From NCBI GenBank assembly GCA_015501585.1, contig JADNRY010000002.1, positions 434,001-498,000 on the forward strand: a DNA stretch of 64,000 nt. The letters run 5' to 3'. Position 1 is the first letter of the stretch; each line of letters starts with the position of its first letter. The position numbers and the translations under genes were made by a program. This DNA is from Rhodocollybia butyracea (taxonomy: Eukaryota; Basidiomycota; Agaricomycetes; Agaricales; Omphalotaceae). The notes beneath the pieces are model-generated. The model searched no databases and was not told where the DNA came from. It saw only the letters and a program-made list of their open reading frames with translations. Below, in pieces: positions 11,083-24,426 of the stretch.

Positions 11083-13919
11083 CTACGAAGATTGCATCAC
11101 CTTTCTCGAAAACCTACTCCGGCTCCGGATTGTGGGACCATAAAAGAACAGGATCTGCGGAAAGCAGATGCAGAGCAAAGAGCCGGTCAATATGAATCCC
11201 ACGAATGATTTGCCTCGTATCCCTATCCCACATCCCGCATGTAACATACAAGCCGGGAGGATACCAAATAAATCAAGAATCAAAGCGAAAACTTAACTCA
11301 CAAAAGGAATAGGCATTAAAACACACGCAATACACCCAAACAACGTATTCGCCCATTTGAAACTCAACTTTGCATACATTTGTTGAGTAAACAGCGGGAA
11401 TGCGGTAGCGGCGAGGTTCCGACAGAGGCTTTGTCCTGCTAGAGCGGAGGATGCGAACGGTCCGTAGCTGCAATGATCGCAAGAAAGTTCAATAGGGAGG
11501 AGGGAGGTAACACACCAGTCAGCTAAATAAGTGAACACGGCCAAGTAGATGATGAAGATTCCATATATCAAAATCTAGTAGAAAGGTAAAAAGACAGAGG
11601 TCAGATCAGACGCGATGCAAGTATATTTCAAGTTTCAATTTAGAAGTGGGAGAAGCGAAAAAAGAGTGAATGAAAGTCCTCACCGTAATCCCGATTGCCA
11701 ACGCAATCCAAGGGACATGGCTAAACGTCGACCAAGCATATATGAACATCCCGCATGGAACAAGGACAGCGGCACAGCAGGCTAGGTACAATCTGGATTC
11801 GGGTCCGCGGGTGGGAAAGTTTTTGCTGGGAAGGGTGTCAGAGAGCTGGCAATTGAAACCGAAACCAGACACAGAAAACACTCGAGCTCGAGACGCTGTA
11901 CACATAGACGAGTGAGAATATAACTAGCACTCACCGGTACAGGTGGTCTTGATAAAAATTCGTCGCGAAACCTATCGCAGCGCCGATACTGCAGAGTCCA
12001 GATCAGCCAAATGTCAAATTCGATGTCGAATTTAGATAACCCGGGTTAGCAAAATGTGAGGACGTACATGAACGTCACAAAAACCGTTCCAACTTGGCCA
12101 GTGTTAAATCCGTGGACGGCGATGAAAACCGAGCCAACAGACCTAAGAAGGATACATTTTTTAAAAATTGCGGAGATGCTGATAGAGCTAAAGAACACCC
12201 ACTCGACTAGGCAATAAAGAATCCCCCATACGAATCCTGCCCATAGCTAGATAACTAAAGCCATGAGATAAGTGACCCGAATACCAAAGTTATACTAACG
12301 CTGAAACTAGCCACAATGGGCTCCGTAACCAATAAATCTAAAAAAAAGGTTAGGGATATCTGAGTCTGCGAACCGGCGGCAGTAACTAGGTACTAACGTA
12401 TAGGTCTCGTACAAGACATCCAAATCAACGTCCCAAGCTTCGTCCTCTCATCCTCAATTCTAGCACGATATCTCCAATTTCCTGTTTCCTGCCTCATCCT
12501 CTTAGCAATTCCCATAAGGATGACCGAAGAGCGGGTTTCTGTCATGATAATTGGGACGAGGAGGAGGTCGAACGCGGTGATTCTGCAAGACACGAAAGGA
12601 ATCAATTCAGTTAGTACGACATAAACGGAAGAAGATTGATGGGATAAAAATTAATAAACAAGGAAAGGTTCATAACATACATCATCTGAATCCACTGTAT
12701 CCACCTCCACTCTAGTTTTGGATTCATTTGCACCCATCCGGCATAAAGAGGGCCGAATCCAGTCCCGCCAATAGCTGCAACTGCGAACAGTGACATCGGG
12801 AGTCCACGTCTGATGAAAAAAGGGGAGAAGAAAGACGCGATTAAGCAGGGAATCAGCATTGAAGAAGAGACGAGAGAGAAAGAAAAACTTTGAGTAGATA
12901 ACTTACTCGTGGCTTTGCCATATATCCGCAATAGTCCCTCCGACCATCGTAGACCAAGTCGAACCGAACCCGCCTTGGATAAAACGCGCTATAAGCACTG
13001 TTTGAATGTTCTGTGCCCTGGAAGAGGGGGCGAACTGCATAAATGACAAATGACACGGAAGAACTTTAGCAACTTACATCGCTATCAGCAGAAACATGAA
13101 CATTACGCCAGTAGCCGAAATATAATATAACGGCTGCCTCCCAACCTCTTCACTAAACGACGCAGACACCAAAGGTACAACGGCAAACCCCAGCGCGTAA
13201 AGACTAAGGCCTATCGTTGCTTGGAATTCAGTGCAGTTTAAATCTGCAATCATCGAGTTAAAGCCCAGGTTGTATGTACTTGTAGCAGAGGCTGGTAGGG
13301 AGGAGGGAAATTGGTAAAATTATAACACGCCTTGTTAGATCGATGGAGGGAAGAATGGAGGACGGCGAGTTTACTCACAAGCAAGAAGAGTAGAGAAACA
13401 AGCGAGGGAGGTTATCGCCCATTTCTTTGAACGAGAAAAGTTGACTGGATTTCGGGAGTCGCCTTGTTCGAATTCAATCTACGAATCAGAGTTTAGAAGC
13501 TCTAGATCAAGTGATTCCCATGAGACCTGGCTCACATAGATAGGCTCGAGATCATCTAGGGTAGGATCCCGTTTTTCTTTCTCGCTGTTCCTGCGTAGAA
13601 CGCCCATGCTGTTTGCGATCCTTGTCGCTAGACCAGGCCCAGTTGGACGCGGTCGTGAAGAAAGATGAAGCAATTGTGACTCGAGTCTTGGATCGATACT
13701 AGGCTCTCGAGTTTCGTTGAGCGATTTGAGCGTGACTCCTTGTTTTTGTTTCTCAAGGTCCAGTTCCTGTTCCTGGTCCCGTTCGTACTCTTGGCTCTGA
13801 TCTAGGTCCCGGTCCTGACCGTGACCGTGCTCATGCTGGTCTTGGGATGAGATAGAGTTTGGTCCAGGAGACCCAGAGACGTAGAATGTAACCGAGGCTG
13901 ACTCCCGGGACTCGACCAT
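11083..13919 (-). CDS. MFS transporter, DHA1-like multidrug/H+ antiporter family, copy B (complete)
   Basis: Complete paralogue of copy A. Fourteen exons join without a frame break: 13536-13919, 13379-13478, 13078-13291, 12907-13017, 12681-12809, 12398-12582, 12300-12337, 12203-12246, 12068-12142, 11935-11988, 11684-11825, 11516-11574, 11302-11467 and 11083-11154. They give 590 residues. A charged, Q/D/E-rich N-terminal tail of about 125 residues precedes the helices; family features include RFIQGGFGSTWSTMVGGTIA in the first half, and the second half ends in a short cytosolic tail. The gene sits tail to head next to RPP2, and this arrangement appears to be the source of the duplication. Function is inferred: export of toxic or secondary compounds from the cell. 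Confidence 0.9.
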
Positions 13920-14630
13920 TGTTGTCCAGAACAAAATCCAGCGACGGTAAGCTTTAACCTTCAAGCTTTAAGGCTAGCGATGCTGTTATTGAGTTGTAAA
14001 TGTTTCGAAGGTTCATCGATGTGCCAGGAAGAAAGACGTACCGGCCGAAGAGGATAATGGCGGATGGCGGCGCCCAAATTGCGAGGGTATAAAGGAGAGG
14101 AGTTTTGGAATTATCGGCAATTAACCGGCCCCTGTACGCGCATTTCTGTAGGATTAAAAAGGTAAGCCGGGGATTCGATATGTATCGTATAAAGTTATAA
14201 ACCTGAGATCCGCGACTGACATGCTGAGATACTTGGAAACATATAATGAAGTGGAGTAGGAGAGGGCGCTGTTTTGAATTAAATAATTCCCTCATCAGCT
14301 GGCGTCGATATCCCGGCGGTAAGTACATCGTGATAAGAAATTTTGATGCTAACTTGGATGTTCATTGTTCAACGTTCAACTTTGTCACTTTGAATATGCA
14401 AATAATTGCGCATAAGAGCTTGAAGCTTGATACAATGCTCTAGTTGAATGTTGAAGCAGGAGCAAGAGACAACAAAACAACTGCTGACTTGTTCAGCGAG
14501 CCGAGATGCCGTCTCATTGTAGGCATTAAGAAAATGAATAGCGCCAGACCAGAAGACCTATTATGTCTGTTCAGTGGCTGTATCATGTCTCTCAAGATTT
14601 GTATAACATCGCGTGTACGGATACAAAAGC
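13920..14630. other. Spacer between MFS copy B and RPP2
   Basis: Holds the MFS upstream region (minus strand) and the RPP2 3' flank. It is the partner of 2444-3137. No gene is seen. Confidence 0.6.
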
Positions 14631-15024
14631 TTAGTCGAACAATCCGAAGCCCATATCGTCGTCACTTTCCTCTTTCTCCTCCTCCTTCTTCTCTTCTTCC
14701 TTCTTCTCTTCGGGGGCAGCTGCGCCTCCAGCAGCGGCACCAGCACCAGAAGCAGTAACGGCAGAGCCTCCAGAGGGAACGGAAGAGAGCTTCGCAGAAC
14801 CTGAGATACACAAGTTAAATATGTTTGTTATAGATTAAAACTCGGCACGTACCCTCAGTAATCAGCGTGTTGATATCCTTTCCTTTCAACTCTGAGATAA
14901 GTTTGTTCAATTGCTCGTCATCACAGTCGATTCCAACAGAGGACAAGACTTTTTTGATATCGGATGCAGAGGGTGACTCGTTGCCGCCAAGTTGGAGGAG
15001 GAGGTAAGCTGCAAGATAACGCAT
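14631..15024 (-). CDS. RPP2: 60S acidic ribosomal protein P2
   Basis: P-stalk protein that recruits and activates elongation factors on the large ribosomal subunit. Exon 1 (14853-15024) starts with [14 protein letters not shown], the conserved N-terminus. A 52 bp intron (14801-14852, gtacgt...cag) is followed by exon 2 (14631-14800), which holds the [20 protein letters not shown] hinge, an acidic lysine/glutamate stretch and the universal C-terminus [11 protein letters not shown]. The total is 113 residues, normal for P2. It lies divergent from RPS15, about 400 bp between starts, so the two may share a promoter region. Confidence 0.97.
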
Positions 15025-15422
15025 CTAGCACATGGATAAGTTTTCAGTGCAGAAACGCTTGAGGATTCTACGTACTTTTTACTTTCAATTTCTAGTAAGT
15101 TTTGAGGTGGTAGCCACGGATCGCTAGGTGACAGACTGTAAGCAAGATTTGGAGAAAGAAGACGAGAGGAAGAGCAAACCTTTAATCCTGACGGAAGACT
15201 CGTGGATTCTGCCTAGCAAGTATGAATAATAAACGCGGTTCGAAAAATCAAAGCAACGGGATCAGACTGGCCTGAGAAACTATGCTATAATCCTATCTAG
15301 ATCACGTGCCTCAGCTACAGCAGCGTGTGAAGGTATTACGCAAGCAGTCCGGAATTCTGCATTCGACGACGAGGCAAGACCTTTGATATTTTAAAAGACC
15401 AGCAACCAGCAAGAAGGACAAG

Positions 15423-16220
15423 ATGGTGCGTTTGATACGACGGATGAATCCAATGTACTAATCTCTTTTTTCAACTGCTCTATTCCTATTCGAAATAACT
15501 TCAACGAATGCTGTCCATCTATTGCTACTCAAAATCCGCCTCATCGAATGCACAATAAACCCCGCTATCCCTCTTTCTTCCCCATGTCTAACAGGCCGAC
15601 GTAACCGACCCCGCTGTTGCCGCCGAGATGAAAAAGAAGCGTACCTTCAGGACCTTCTCCTACCGTGGTGTCGAGCTGGAAAAACTGCTGGATTTGAACA
15701 ATGAGGATGTGAGCAACTAGAATATCTAGGCTTATACCTATTTCTCATCGTCATCTCTCTTTTAGTTCGTTGACCTCGTACACGCTCGTGCCCGCCGTCG
15801 CTTCCAGCGCGGTCTCAAGCGTCGTCCCATGGGTCTCATTAAGAAACTGCGTAAAGCCAAGAAGGAGGGTGAGCACTCTATCTATTCATCCTAATTACAC
15901 TATATTCAACTCTTCTTGTGTTCAGCCCCACCAAATGAAAAACCTGCAGTGGTCAAGACCCATCTGCGAGACATGATTATCGTCCCAGAGATGATTGGAA
16001 GCGTCGTCGGAATCTACAACGGCAAGGTCTTCAACTCGGTTGAAATCAAACCTGAGATGACCGGACATTACCTCGGTGAATTCTCCTGCTCATACAGGCC
16101 TGTTAAGCACGGACGACCTGGTATCGGAGCTACCCATTGTGAGTTTTCGGTTGTTTTCTATTATATTTTACATCAATTAATATTTTCTATCTAGCGTCCC
16201 GATTTATCCCTCTCAAGTAA
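15423..16220 (+). CDS. RPS15: 40S ribosomal protein S15 (uS19)
   Basis: Small-subunit protein near the decoding site. Five exons: 15423-15425 (only the ATG), 15595-15708, 15766-15868, 15926-16138 and 16195-16220, giving 152 residues. The protein reads [20 protein letters not shown] at the N-terminus, contains [20 protein letters not shown] and the uS19 core GVYNG-type segment [12 protein letters not shown], and ends ATHSSRFIPLK as in other fungi. A first exon made only of the start codon followed by a 169 bp intron is common in fungal ribosomal protein genes. Confidence 0.97.
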
Positions 16221-17481
16221 ACGTCGACATTGGAGATCGGTCGATCGTATACATTTTCCTCGTTCATATCCATACTACCTGCGCCTATGTATGTCATGTC
16301 TGCTCCCAAAATGCCAAATGCTATCCTCTTATGCGCTATGCGTACATGTCCATGCCGAAGTATTTGTGCCATCTTCTTTTTCAATCAGTTGGAAGCGCTG
16401 GTATACTGAAGCGTCGTTCAAGAGCCCAAGCACATGGTGAGTACTGCGAGGTTTTTGTTTCTGAGATTTGGCAACAAATCCCCCAATGCTCAGCGTGCCA
16501 TGAGTATCGAGCAAGTTTACCAGTAATGCTTGTCTCTTCGGTACGATCGGATGCAAATCTACTCTGTCAACTTGAACATTTTCATAATATTTGCCATGAT
16601 TTTAGTCAGTACTTAAGCTCTCATTGGTGGGCCATACAAACCTCAACCGCTGGTGCCGCTGCATTATTTTTTTGACCAGTGCAATTCAACGCCTCGATTT
16701 AAACGACTGGTGACGGGCTTAAACGTTCAACCTGCAGATGACATTAGCTCCTTGTTGATTTTGAGGTGCTACTAGTATCTACTAGTATACATTTGGTAGA
16801 AACTGACGTGATCTTCGAGCTGCGAGCCGGGAATGTCTTAACCACTTTTGACTTTTGGTGCTCCCAAAGTCTACTGTACTCTGTCATATACGTAGGGATA
16901 TTCACATAGAGTCATACAGCAGGCCCAGGTATCGTCCGTACATCTGATTAATAGTTCCGTTGCGATTGCGGAGTTCAATAAGTCCAGCTTTGGCTTATCC
17001 ATTAAAGGCAGCTCTGCCATGTGACCTCCTTTTTCTCAGGCTTTCATTGTTCTGTTCAGCTTCGTCACATCTATACACGTCGTACAGCCGATTGAGCCGC
17101 TCAACCATACCATACCATATTATCTCATGTAGGAACAGACCTTCGCTATTTCTTATGGAGCGTAAAAGCGTAATTCATGCTTTAGTGGGGCTGGATCTGG
17201 TCTGGAAGGCCATCAACTGGTGTGTACTAGCAATGTACAATAACACAGGTCGCTAATAATAATATGGGTTGGTGCTTCAGTAAATATAGCAAGACACGTG
17301 TAATCACAAGCACACCATTTGGACTACTCAAGTACTCATTGCTAGGACGTAGCTTTCTACGTCATTTGACACCATCGAAGGATAAGTTGGGGTGATAAGT
17401 TGGGGCGATTAGAGGACATGTACACGACTCTTCCATCCTGGATTAAAATCCAAGTCTCTAGTGTTCAGTCTTCACTTCTTC
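16221..17481. other. Intergenic, possible small gene remnant near 16390-16535
   Basis: Mostly unassigned. Between 16390 and 16535 the plus strand can be read as WKRWYTEASFKSPST, a GT donor, and then FGNKSPNAQRAMSIEQVYQ before a stop. This looks protein-like but I do not recognise it and see no upstream exons. The rest up to 17481 shows nothing I can support except AT-rich spacer. Confidence 0.3.
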
Positions 17482-19237
17482 ATGTCGTATTTTCCAGATC
17501 ACCCGTCGGAAGTGACTCCTCTTCTTGCAGTTAACTCTGATGAGACCATTAAAGATATCACCTTGCCAAAAAGTCGGGATTCCTCTCATCATGGGAGAAC
17601 GCGTACACCATGGTCGTCTTATCTCTGGGATTACGACCCCGGAAGATCACACGAGGAGCATGCCTTTATTCAGAAGCTCGACACACACCTACTTGTCATG
17701 CTGTCCTTTGGTTATTTTATCAAGAACCTGAACCAGACCAATATCAGCAATGCCTTTGTCAGTGGCATGAAGGAAGACCTTGCCATGAATGGCGACCAGC
17801 TCAACCTCGTCGATACTGCGTTTACTGTTGGTTATGTAATAGGTCAGATACCTTCACAGATCATATTGACCAAAGTTCGACCCTCCATCTGGGTTCCGTC
17901 GTGCGAGTTAACATGGGCTCTCTTGACGTTGTGCATCGCTTTCGCAAAGACCTCCAGCCAGGTCATCGTGATCCGATTTTTTGTTGGACTGGCGGAATCC
18001 ACTTTCTATCCAGCAGCTCACACCATTCTCGGATCCTGGTACAAGCCATCAGAACTAGGCAAACGCGCCTGTGTTTTCCATGCCTCGTCAGCAGCAGGTA
18101 GCATACTTTCCGGTTATCTTCAAGCCGGTATCTATACTGGCCTCAACAGTAGGGGTGGGATGGCTGGATGGCAATGGCTTTTTGTGGGTCTTTTTCTGTG
18201 GTTTTCATTCTGTAACTGACATCTGTGTAGGTTATCGATGCAATCATAAGTTTCCCCATCTGTTTGTGTGGGTTCTTTATAATTCCAGACCTCCCCGAGA
18301 ACACAAAAGCCTTTTACTTGACGGAGGAGGTGTGTATCTTTATCTCCTGTACTCATTGCTTCGAAAACTGACAGTGATCAAGGATCGTGATCTGGCAAAG
18401 GAACGGATGAGATCCATTGGCCGCGCTCCTCGCACAAAACTCGGATACTCAGCTCTAAAGAGGATATTTGGTTAGACACTTACCCACCGATCAACCAGGT
18501 CTGACATCTCCTGCAGGGCGATGGCATATCTATATCCTTTCAATACTTTATATCATCTTCGTCAACATTGGGCCTTCTTCAAGCGTCAATCCAATGTCTC
18601 TTTGGCTCAAAGCGAATGGGGCGTCTATCAGGAAAATCGTGAGTAAAATCCGTCCCCAATTCCTGGAATAGGTGTTGACAAGCCCCAGAATATCATTCCC
18701 ACTGGAGTTTACGCTATCCAGCTCATTCTGACGCTCACTCTTGCTATACTATCTGATGCCATCCGTCAACGCGCAACCGTCATGACAATAGCCACGCTTC
18801 TCGGTGGCTTAGCTGCACTCTCGCTAGCAATCTGGGATATTCCAGATGGTTTGAAATGGTCTGCATTCTTCCTGTTCCGTGCGGGTGTTCCCTACGGTCC
18901 CCTCAGCATGACTTGGGCCAACGAAATTTGTGGCGCCGATGCGGAAGAGAGAGCCATCGTTATTGGAACTATGAATTCTCTAGCTTTCGCGTTCCACGCA
19001 TGGGTACCGCTATTGACGTATCCACAAACAGACTCGCCGAGGTTCAAGAAGGGATTCATCTTTTCGACCGCTGCATTTGGGGCACAGGGTATCATCACCG
19101 CGATTGTGGCTTACCTGCATAAAGGAGATCGGAAGAAAAAGGAGGTTGAGAATGTTCGAGAGATCGACGCAGTGGCTCTAGACGAAGAGGGAGCGATTGC
19201 TTCTGGCCGTTGTTCCAGCTCAAGATCTATCTCATGA
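17482..19237 (+). CDS. MFS permease, anion:cation symporter (ACS) family, pantothenate/allantoate type
   Basis: Plasma-membrane symporter for a small organic anion; family members carry pantothenate, biotin, nicotinate or allantoate. Five exons (17482-18183, 18231-18333, 18375-18470, 18517-18638, 18689-19237) give 523 residues. The first in-frame ATG is at 17482; the frame is open upstream but only with non-ATG codons. Seen: LDTHLLVMLSFGYFIKNLNQ (helix 1, with the NQTNISNAF motif of the family), GQIPSQIILTKVRPS, FFVGLAESTFYPAAHTILGS, a central loop with LTEEVLIKDRDLAKERM, and C-terminal helices ending in a charged tail. The second intron was placed with donor gtatct because the upstream gtgtgt donor would bring in a stop. 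Substrate is not inferable. Confidence 0.9.
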
Positions 19238-19825
19238 CTCAATCTGCAATGTATTCCTTGACAACCTTTGTTGGGCGCCTAGGACTCCCGCAGAACTTCT
19301 GGGGGCCTTGAGTTTCACGTTCATTATTGTGTGATAGCGATACTCCATGATCACCTTCACCCTTCAGGTACTGTATTGATTGAGTGCTTACTCCGGACCG
19401 AAGCCACCTCGTTGCTGATCTCTTTGTCGACTTGTTTTCATTCCACAGCTTACTGTGAGTCATTTGAGTCATTTGGAGCGCCTACTACTCTTCAGTACCT
19501 AACGGTTTCTATCTCATTCACAGCAATCAGCACCAGTGTCATGATCAAGAAGGCGACTATCAGGAGCTTCTCATGCTCACCCTGATTTCGCCGTTTTCAA
19601 TCTCCGTGGATGTGCTACTTATCTGCTGCACAGCTCTTTAAGTCGATGAATTGATCGATAACAGACAAGCAACATTGTTCTTAACATGTACACCTTTGAG
19701 GCTTATTCCGGAGACAGTATAATCAAACCCCAAAGTTTATGTGAAGACTGACTCAATGAAATTATTCATAAGATCTAACTTATAAAGGGCCCTTCAACAG
19801 CTTCCTTCAACAGCTGAAGCTAGCC
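19238..19825. other. Intergenic, no gene seen
   Basis: About 590 bases between the MFS permease stop and the AAA ATPase start. No supported gene or repeat. Confidence 0.5.
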
Positions 19826-22524
19826 ATGCATCGTCGATTTTCCTCCATTGTCAAGCCGTCGGGTAGGGCATCCGGCTCTACGTATGAAGACAAGGATACC
19901 GACACCGATACCGTTTACGAGGTGGCTGCTCCCCCTTCTTTGAAGGTCAAGCGAGTGGATCACTACTTCAGTCGATGGTACAGGTCATGGAAGTACAGGG
20001 TAAGCCCTCACACTAGGGTTTTCAATCAATTCCGCAGTCTAATCAACTCCAAAAACAGAATACAAGCTCTTCACTCCCCGTAGAGTCGGTTCCTTTTATC
20101 AACCATGGTGACAATGATCCTTGGAAAGACTATCTTTTCGTGTACGTATCCTTCACTAGTAGACCTTTTGCGAACCTCTAAAGACATTGGTTTTAGTATT
20201 GTTCGAGACATTCCCAAACCAGACCAAAGGACGACAGAACCGACTTTTAAGTATGTTATCAAGAGCGAATATATTCTCAAAGCCTGTAAGGACGTGATAG
20301 AATCGTGGCCAGGACTATCTTGGAACAGTAACCCGCTCGGTATAGTTGTTTTTCAAATATAAAGGTTTGGACATATAATGAGATAGCCCCTCCCAGAAAT
20401 TAAACCCGAAATCTTCCTCACCTTTTTGGATGACTTTATTGATTACCGTGACAAGCTGGCCTCTAAATCCAAAAAAACAGACGTGGAAACCTATGTTTTA
20501 CAGTCTGTCGATGTTCTTCTCAAGTGTCTTCAGACCGACTACGCCAATACCATCGCAGAAATCAAGAACCTCAAAGCCCACGGCGAGATGACCGCTAAAC
20601 TCCTCTACTCCATTCTTGTTCCCCGCTCTCTCTTTGTTGCTCGATGTGCCATTACCGGCCACTACCGTCTTTTTAAACTCGCCTCCTACACCTCGGTGCC
20701 GATGCTCGACGACAATCGATGGTTTACGCGTCTTGAGTTTGAGAGTATCGATTTGGTGGACAGGCCCGTTTCGCAGACCGCCAGCACCGGTAAAGTTCGC
20801 ACGATCATTGCGTTGGGTGCATTCAGTGGGACTGTCAAGATCCAGGATTTGGATGTATATCCGCTCAAATTTCATCCAGAGAGTGATCAATTGAAGGCTT
20901 CGATCTTGGCTAGAGCGAGAAAGTGGGTTGGGTTGATTGGGGTGCACCATAAAGAATTTGATGGTGTTGCTGCTGTCAAGACGGATAGGCGGTTAGTCAG
21001 ACAGACGGTAAGATTCTTTTGTGTCTCCAGTGACTCACGCTCATAATCTAAACAGGTCAGAGGACGTATTATGATTGATCGAGGTATAAACTACGCCTGC
21101 TTACCCTTATTTTCTATGTGTAACCCTGTGTATCTTCACAGCAACCTTCCAGCGCTTCAATCCTAACTATCAGTACCCCGAATCAGTCCAATACGAAACA
21201 GCTACAGAACAAAGTCAAGACCATGATCAAATCCCGAGAAGACCTGCACATGTGCCGCCCCCATTCTATCCCCCACGTCCTACGGATGGTCGTGATCAAT
21301 CTGCAGGTCCTGACGAGTTTTCTAATGGTAGTAAGTGATATCTTGCCTTCCGCTATCAGGCCACTTTGCTGAACTAGAAAATTTAGGAACTCTTGTCTAT
21401 TCCAACCAAAAATCTAATGAAGATGTAGAGCTCACAGACGAAGAGCTTCTACTGACACCGACCACCGTCTACGGGTTCAGTCTCTCAGACAAAACTTGGT
21501 GTAAGTAGCTGTTGGTTTTTGTAGATGCATCTTATGTTTGAAACAGTGGAGTTCGATGTCGAAAAAATCAGTGACGTTGAATGGAACCAGGATGCGTTTG
21601 CCAACCTTGTTCTACCTGAGGACAGGAAGGCTCTGTTGCAGTCTCTGGTCGAGGCTCATCACAAGAAACTCGGGTTTGACGATTTCATTAGAGGTAAAGG
21701 ACAGGGCCTTTTGATCAACCTGTATGGTCCTCCTGGTGTTGGTAAGTTGCTTTAAAAATGGCTCTGTACATATCAGATTCTCATTTATTCCAGGAAAAAC
21801 CTTCTCCGCTGAGGCGACCAGCGAGCTCGTCAAGCGGCCATTGTATCTGATTGGAGCTGGCGATCTTGGGACTACTGCAGCCAACCTGGATTCTGCACTT
21901 GAGCGGGTCTTTGAAGTTGCAACTGCCTGGAAAGCTATCGTGCTTATTGATGAGGTATGTCTTCTATTCTCAAAGTCCTCAAAGATGTAAATGGCTCATA
22001 CTGTCATGGTTCACTATAGGCTGATGTGTTCCTGGAGCAACGTTCGCTGCACGACCTCGAACGCAATGCCATGGTTGCTGTCTTGTGAGTTCCTGGCTTT
22101 CGTATCTTGTTACGCGTTGTAATGCTCAATATTTTCCATGTCTAGCCTGCGACATGTGGAGTACTACCGCGGAGTTCTCTTCCTGACCACCAATCGCGTA
22201 AAAGCATTTGATGAGGCATTCCTTTCCCGAATCCATGTTGCACTCCATTTCCGTGACCTTCCCTTTGAGTCGAAGGTCCAAGTTTGGTGGGCATTTATCA
22301 CCAAGGTTGGTGCTGCCGCTTCCGTTACTCAAGAGCAGGTCCGTGTTCTTGCAACGCGGGACAGTAACGGGAGGCAAATCAAGAATGCTGTTCGAACAGC
22401 TCATAGTCTTGCGATTGGAAAGGGGGAACGGCTTGGATTTAAGCACTTCTTGTCTACTTTGGATGCGATGGATGATTTTACCAAGCAGTTCGAAGCTTTA
22501 CGTGCGGGGAATGTAAAAGACTAA
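19826..22524 (+). CDS. AAA ATPase with N-terminal DUF7025-like region
   Basis: Eleven exons (19826-19999, 20059-20141, 20197-20339, 20397-21007, 21056-21083, 21142-21330, 21387-21500, 21547-21741, 21794-21954, 22020-22084, 22146-22524) give 713 residues. The N-terminal half (about residues 60-350) contains the segment RWFTRLEFESIDLVDRP and matches the fungal family in which DUF7025 precedes one AAA domain; the name is from memory. A proline-rich linker (RPAHVPPPFYPPRPTDGRD) follows. The AAA core shows Walker A LYGPPGVGKTFSAEA, Walker B IVLIDEADVFLEQR, sensor 1 VLFLTTNRVKAFDEAFLSR and the arginine-finger region NGRQIKNAVRTA. The ATPase should be active by motif. Its substrate is unknown; such proteins are highly expanded in mushrooms. 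Confidence 0.92.
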
Positions 22525-22807
22525 ATTGAAAGAGCAGGTTACTACCTGCCTCCAAAACTGTAACATGTAGTCAATTGTATTAAATAACTTTCAAATGACA
22601 GATGATATTAAAAGGCTTTTAGAAGGGTCTCTGGGTCGCAGGGTCAGAGAAGGAGTATTTCAAGTACATATTATAGCCTAATGGATGATTAAAATAGATG
22701 CAGTGCGTATTAGTCTCTGAGTCTCATCGTTCGTAGTATTGCGACTTTCTGATTTATATACAGCAAGGCCGCGACAGAAACGTTCAAACAACAGAGCTTG
22801 AATAATG
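22525..22807. other. 3' flank of the AAA ATPase gene
   Basis: Short AT-rich spacer before the tandem duplication block. Nothing supported. Confidence 0.5.
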
Positions 22808-22867
22808 ACCTAAATGATATTCGATGCATACTTGGTGCATTCCTTCGCTACGTAAAGACGGTGTTTG

Positions 22868-23915
22868 TTTGAGGTCTCTTTTCGCCAAATATTTCAGGTT
22901 CGGCTCCACATTCAACTTAAGGTTTCGAGTTCAGCTTCAAATCACATGTTCGACTCTCAGGTTCAGCCTTTTTACCAACTCCAGTGTTCAGCTTGCGGTG
23001 TGATGGTTTCGGCTTTGAGACAATGCTACTTCCACTTGTGATTAGGTCCTACTTTGATATGTCAACCCTACGTTGTATGCTATTCAACTAATAAACTATC
23101 ATAAACAATGGAGTAGGATCTGTTTGAACAAGTTCTGCCTTTGAATGGAATGGGACTGCCTCAATCTTGGGAACATCAGCTTGAGCTTGGGCTATTGGTT
23201 TGCATTTTTCTCTCATGTGGGTTGATATTCCCCCGTTTTCCATACAATTTTCCTCATGGTATTTCCAGTTCAGCAGTTGGAATCTCATTCAATAAGTCCA
23301 GCCTTCATTGGTTCAGTTTGTATGCGCCGTGCCACGCACGGTGCTGAGCTGAACTGGGCGCTATTTTAGGCATCGCATATTACTTTTATTTATATTTTCC
23401 CTTAATGGTAGATACCAAGTACCTAGACAGCCTGAGCGCCTGTATCCTCCATCATGTATGTGCTAAATGGAAAGAATTTCCGGGTCCTTTTACATAAACA
23501 ATTGGTGTAGCGCTGGGGGAAGGAAGGAAGTTTCTTGAGTCTGAAGCTGTTAGAGCAGAGATTTAAAACACTTGAGTATGATGCATGTGGCGAATTGGAG
23601 CTAGGAAAATAGTCCGAGTTTCTTTAAGGTGGGGGGAATTGTCACTCTATTGGGGGAAATTGCTCGCTAATTACATCATAGCCTATTAGATACTGTACCA
23701 GGGGTGACCGAGTCTTTGTAGAGTTCAATGCTTGCAGAATTTAGAAAAGCTGAATTTGTTAGAAAATAGTAGGAATCATGAAGTCGAAGCTGAACTGCGT
23801 CCGGTTGAAGCCGAAATCCACCGACCCAAGCTGAACCCGAAACCATTGATGTTTCCGATCAAAAGCTGAATACATCTACAAAATGCCGAAATATTTGGTG
23901 AAAACAGACCTCATA
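22868..23915. mobile_element. About 1.05 kb terminal-inverted-repeat element (MITE-like, no ORF)
   Basis: The ends are inverted copies: TGAGGTCTCTTTTCGCCAAA... (22870-22895) and the complement of 23888-23913, 24 of 26 bases alike. Inside both ends, short words such as GTTCAGCTT and TTCGGCTT recur many times in opposite orientation on the two arms. The paralogous block at 28300-28350 lacks the element, which confirms an insertion. The target duplication is unclear; gttt on each side is a candidate. No transposase is encoded, so it depends on another element. The superfamily is unknown to me. Confidence 0.65.
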
Positions 23916-24426
23916 TGTTTGTGGCAAAATTAACGCGGATCGGCGTTAAATTTCCGATTAAAGGAGTCTCTTCTCTGCGGAATGCGCCCGCCGTTTGAGT
24001 CCTCCGTATCTGGAACCGGAAGCCTGAGATATAAAAATAAGACATGATATGGGTCCCGTCATCACACGGTGGTTTGACGGTTAACTTGAATTCCCTTCAA
24101 AAAGTGCCCACGCCGCTCGTTAATGACTACGTTATAGATACTGGATAGCTTTGACTGAATGGTCGCAGAGGATTTGGAGAGCGTCTGCGACTAATTGAAT
24201 TGAATGACGAGAAGGATAGCGATGAGTCCACATTGAATATCAAGGCCTCACGGCACAGACTTGTTTGCCATCAAGTCCTGCTCTGTATGTGTCCCGTATA
24301 CGTCGAGATGCATTGTTTTACGAGTGTCGGCTCTCTGCTATACGCTATTATGAAGTATATCTATAGTCTAACATGACCTCGTAGTCAAAGTCTTGTACAT
24401 TGAAGCAGCACGCACGAAAACTGAAA

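Noticed and set aside
14561..14804. Plus-strand and other-frame ORFs over the RPP2 3' exon
   Set aside because: They are low-complexity shadows of the acidic tail of P2.
20498..20950. 150-residue minus-strand ORF opposite the AAA ATPase
   Set aside because: It is the antisense shadow of a well-supported exon and has no recognisable domain.
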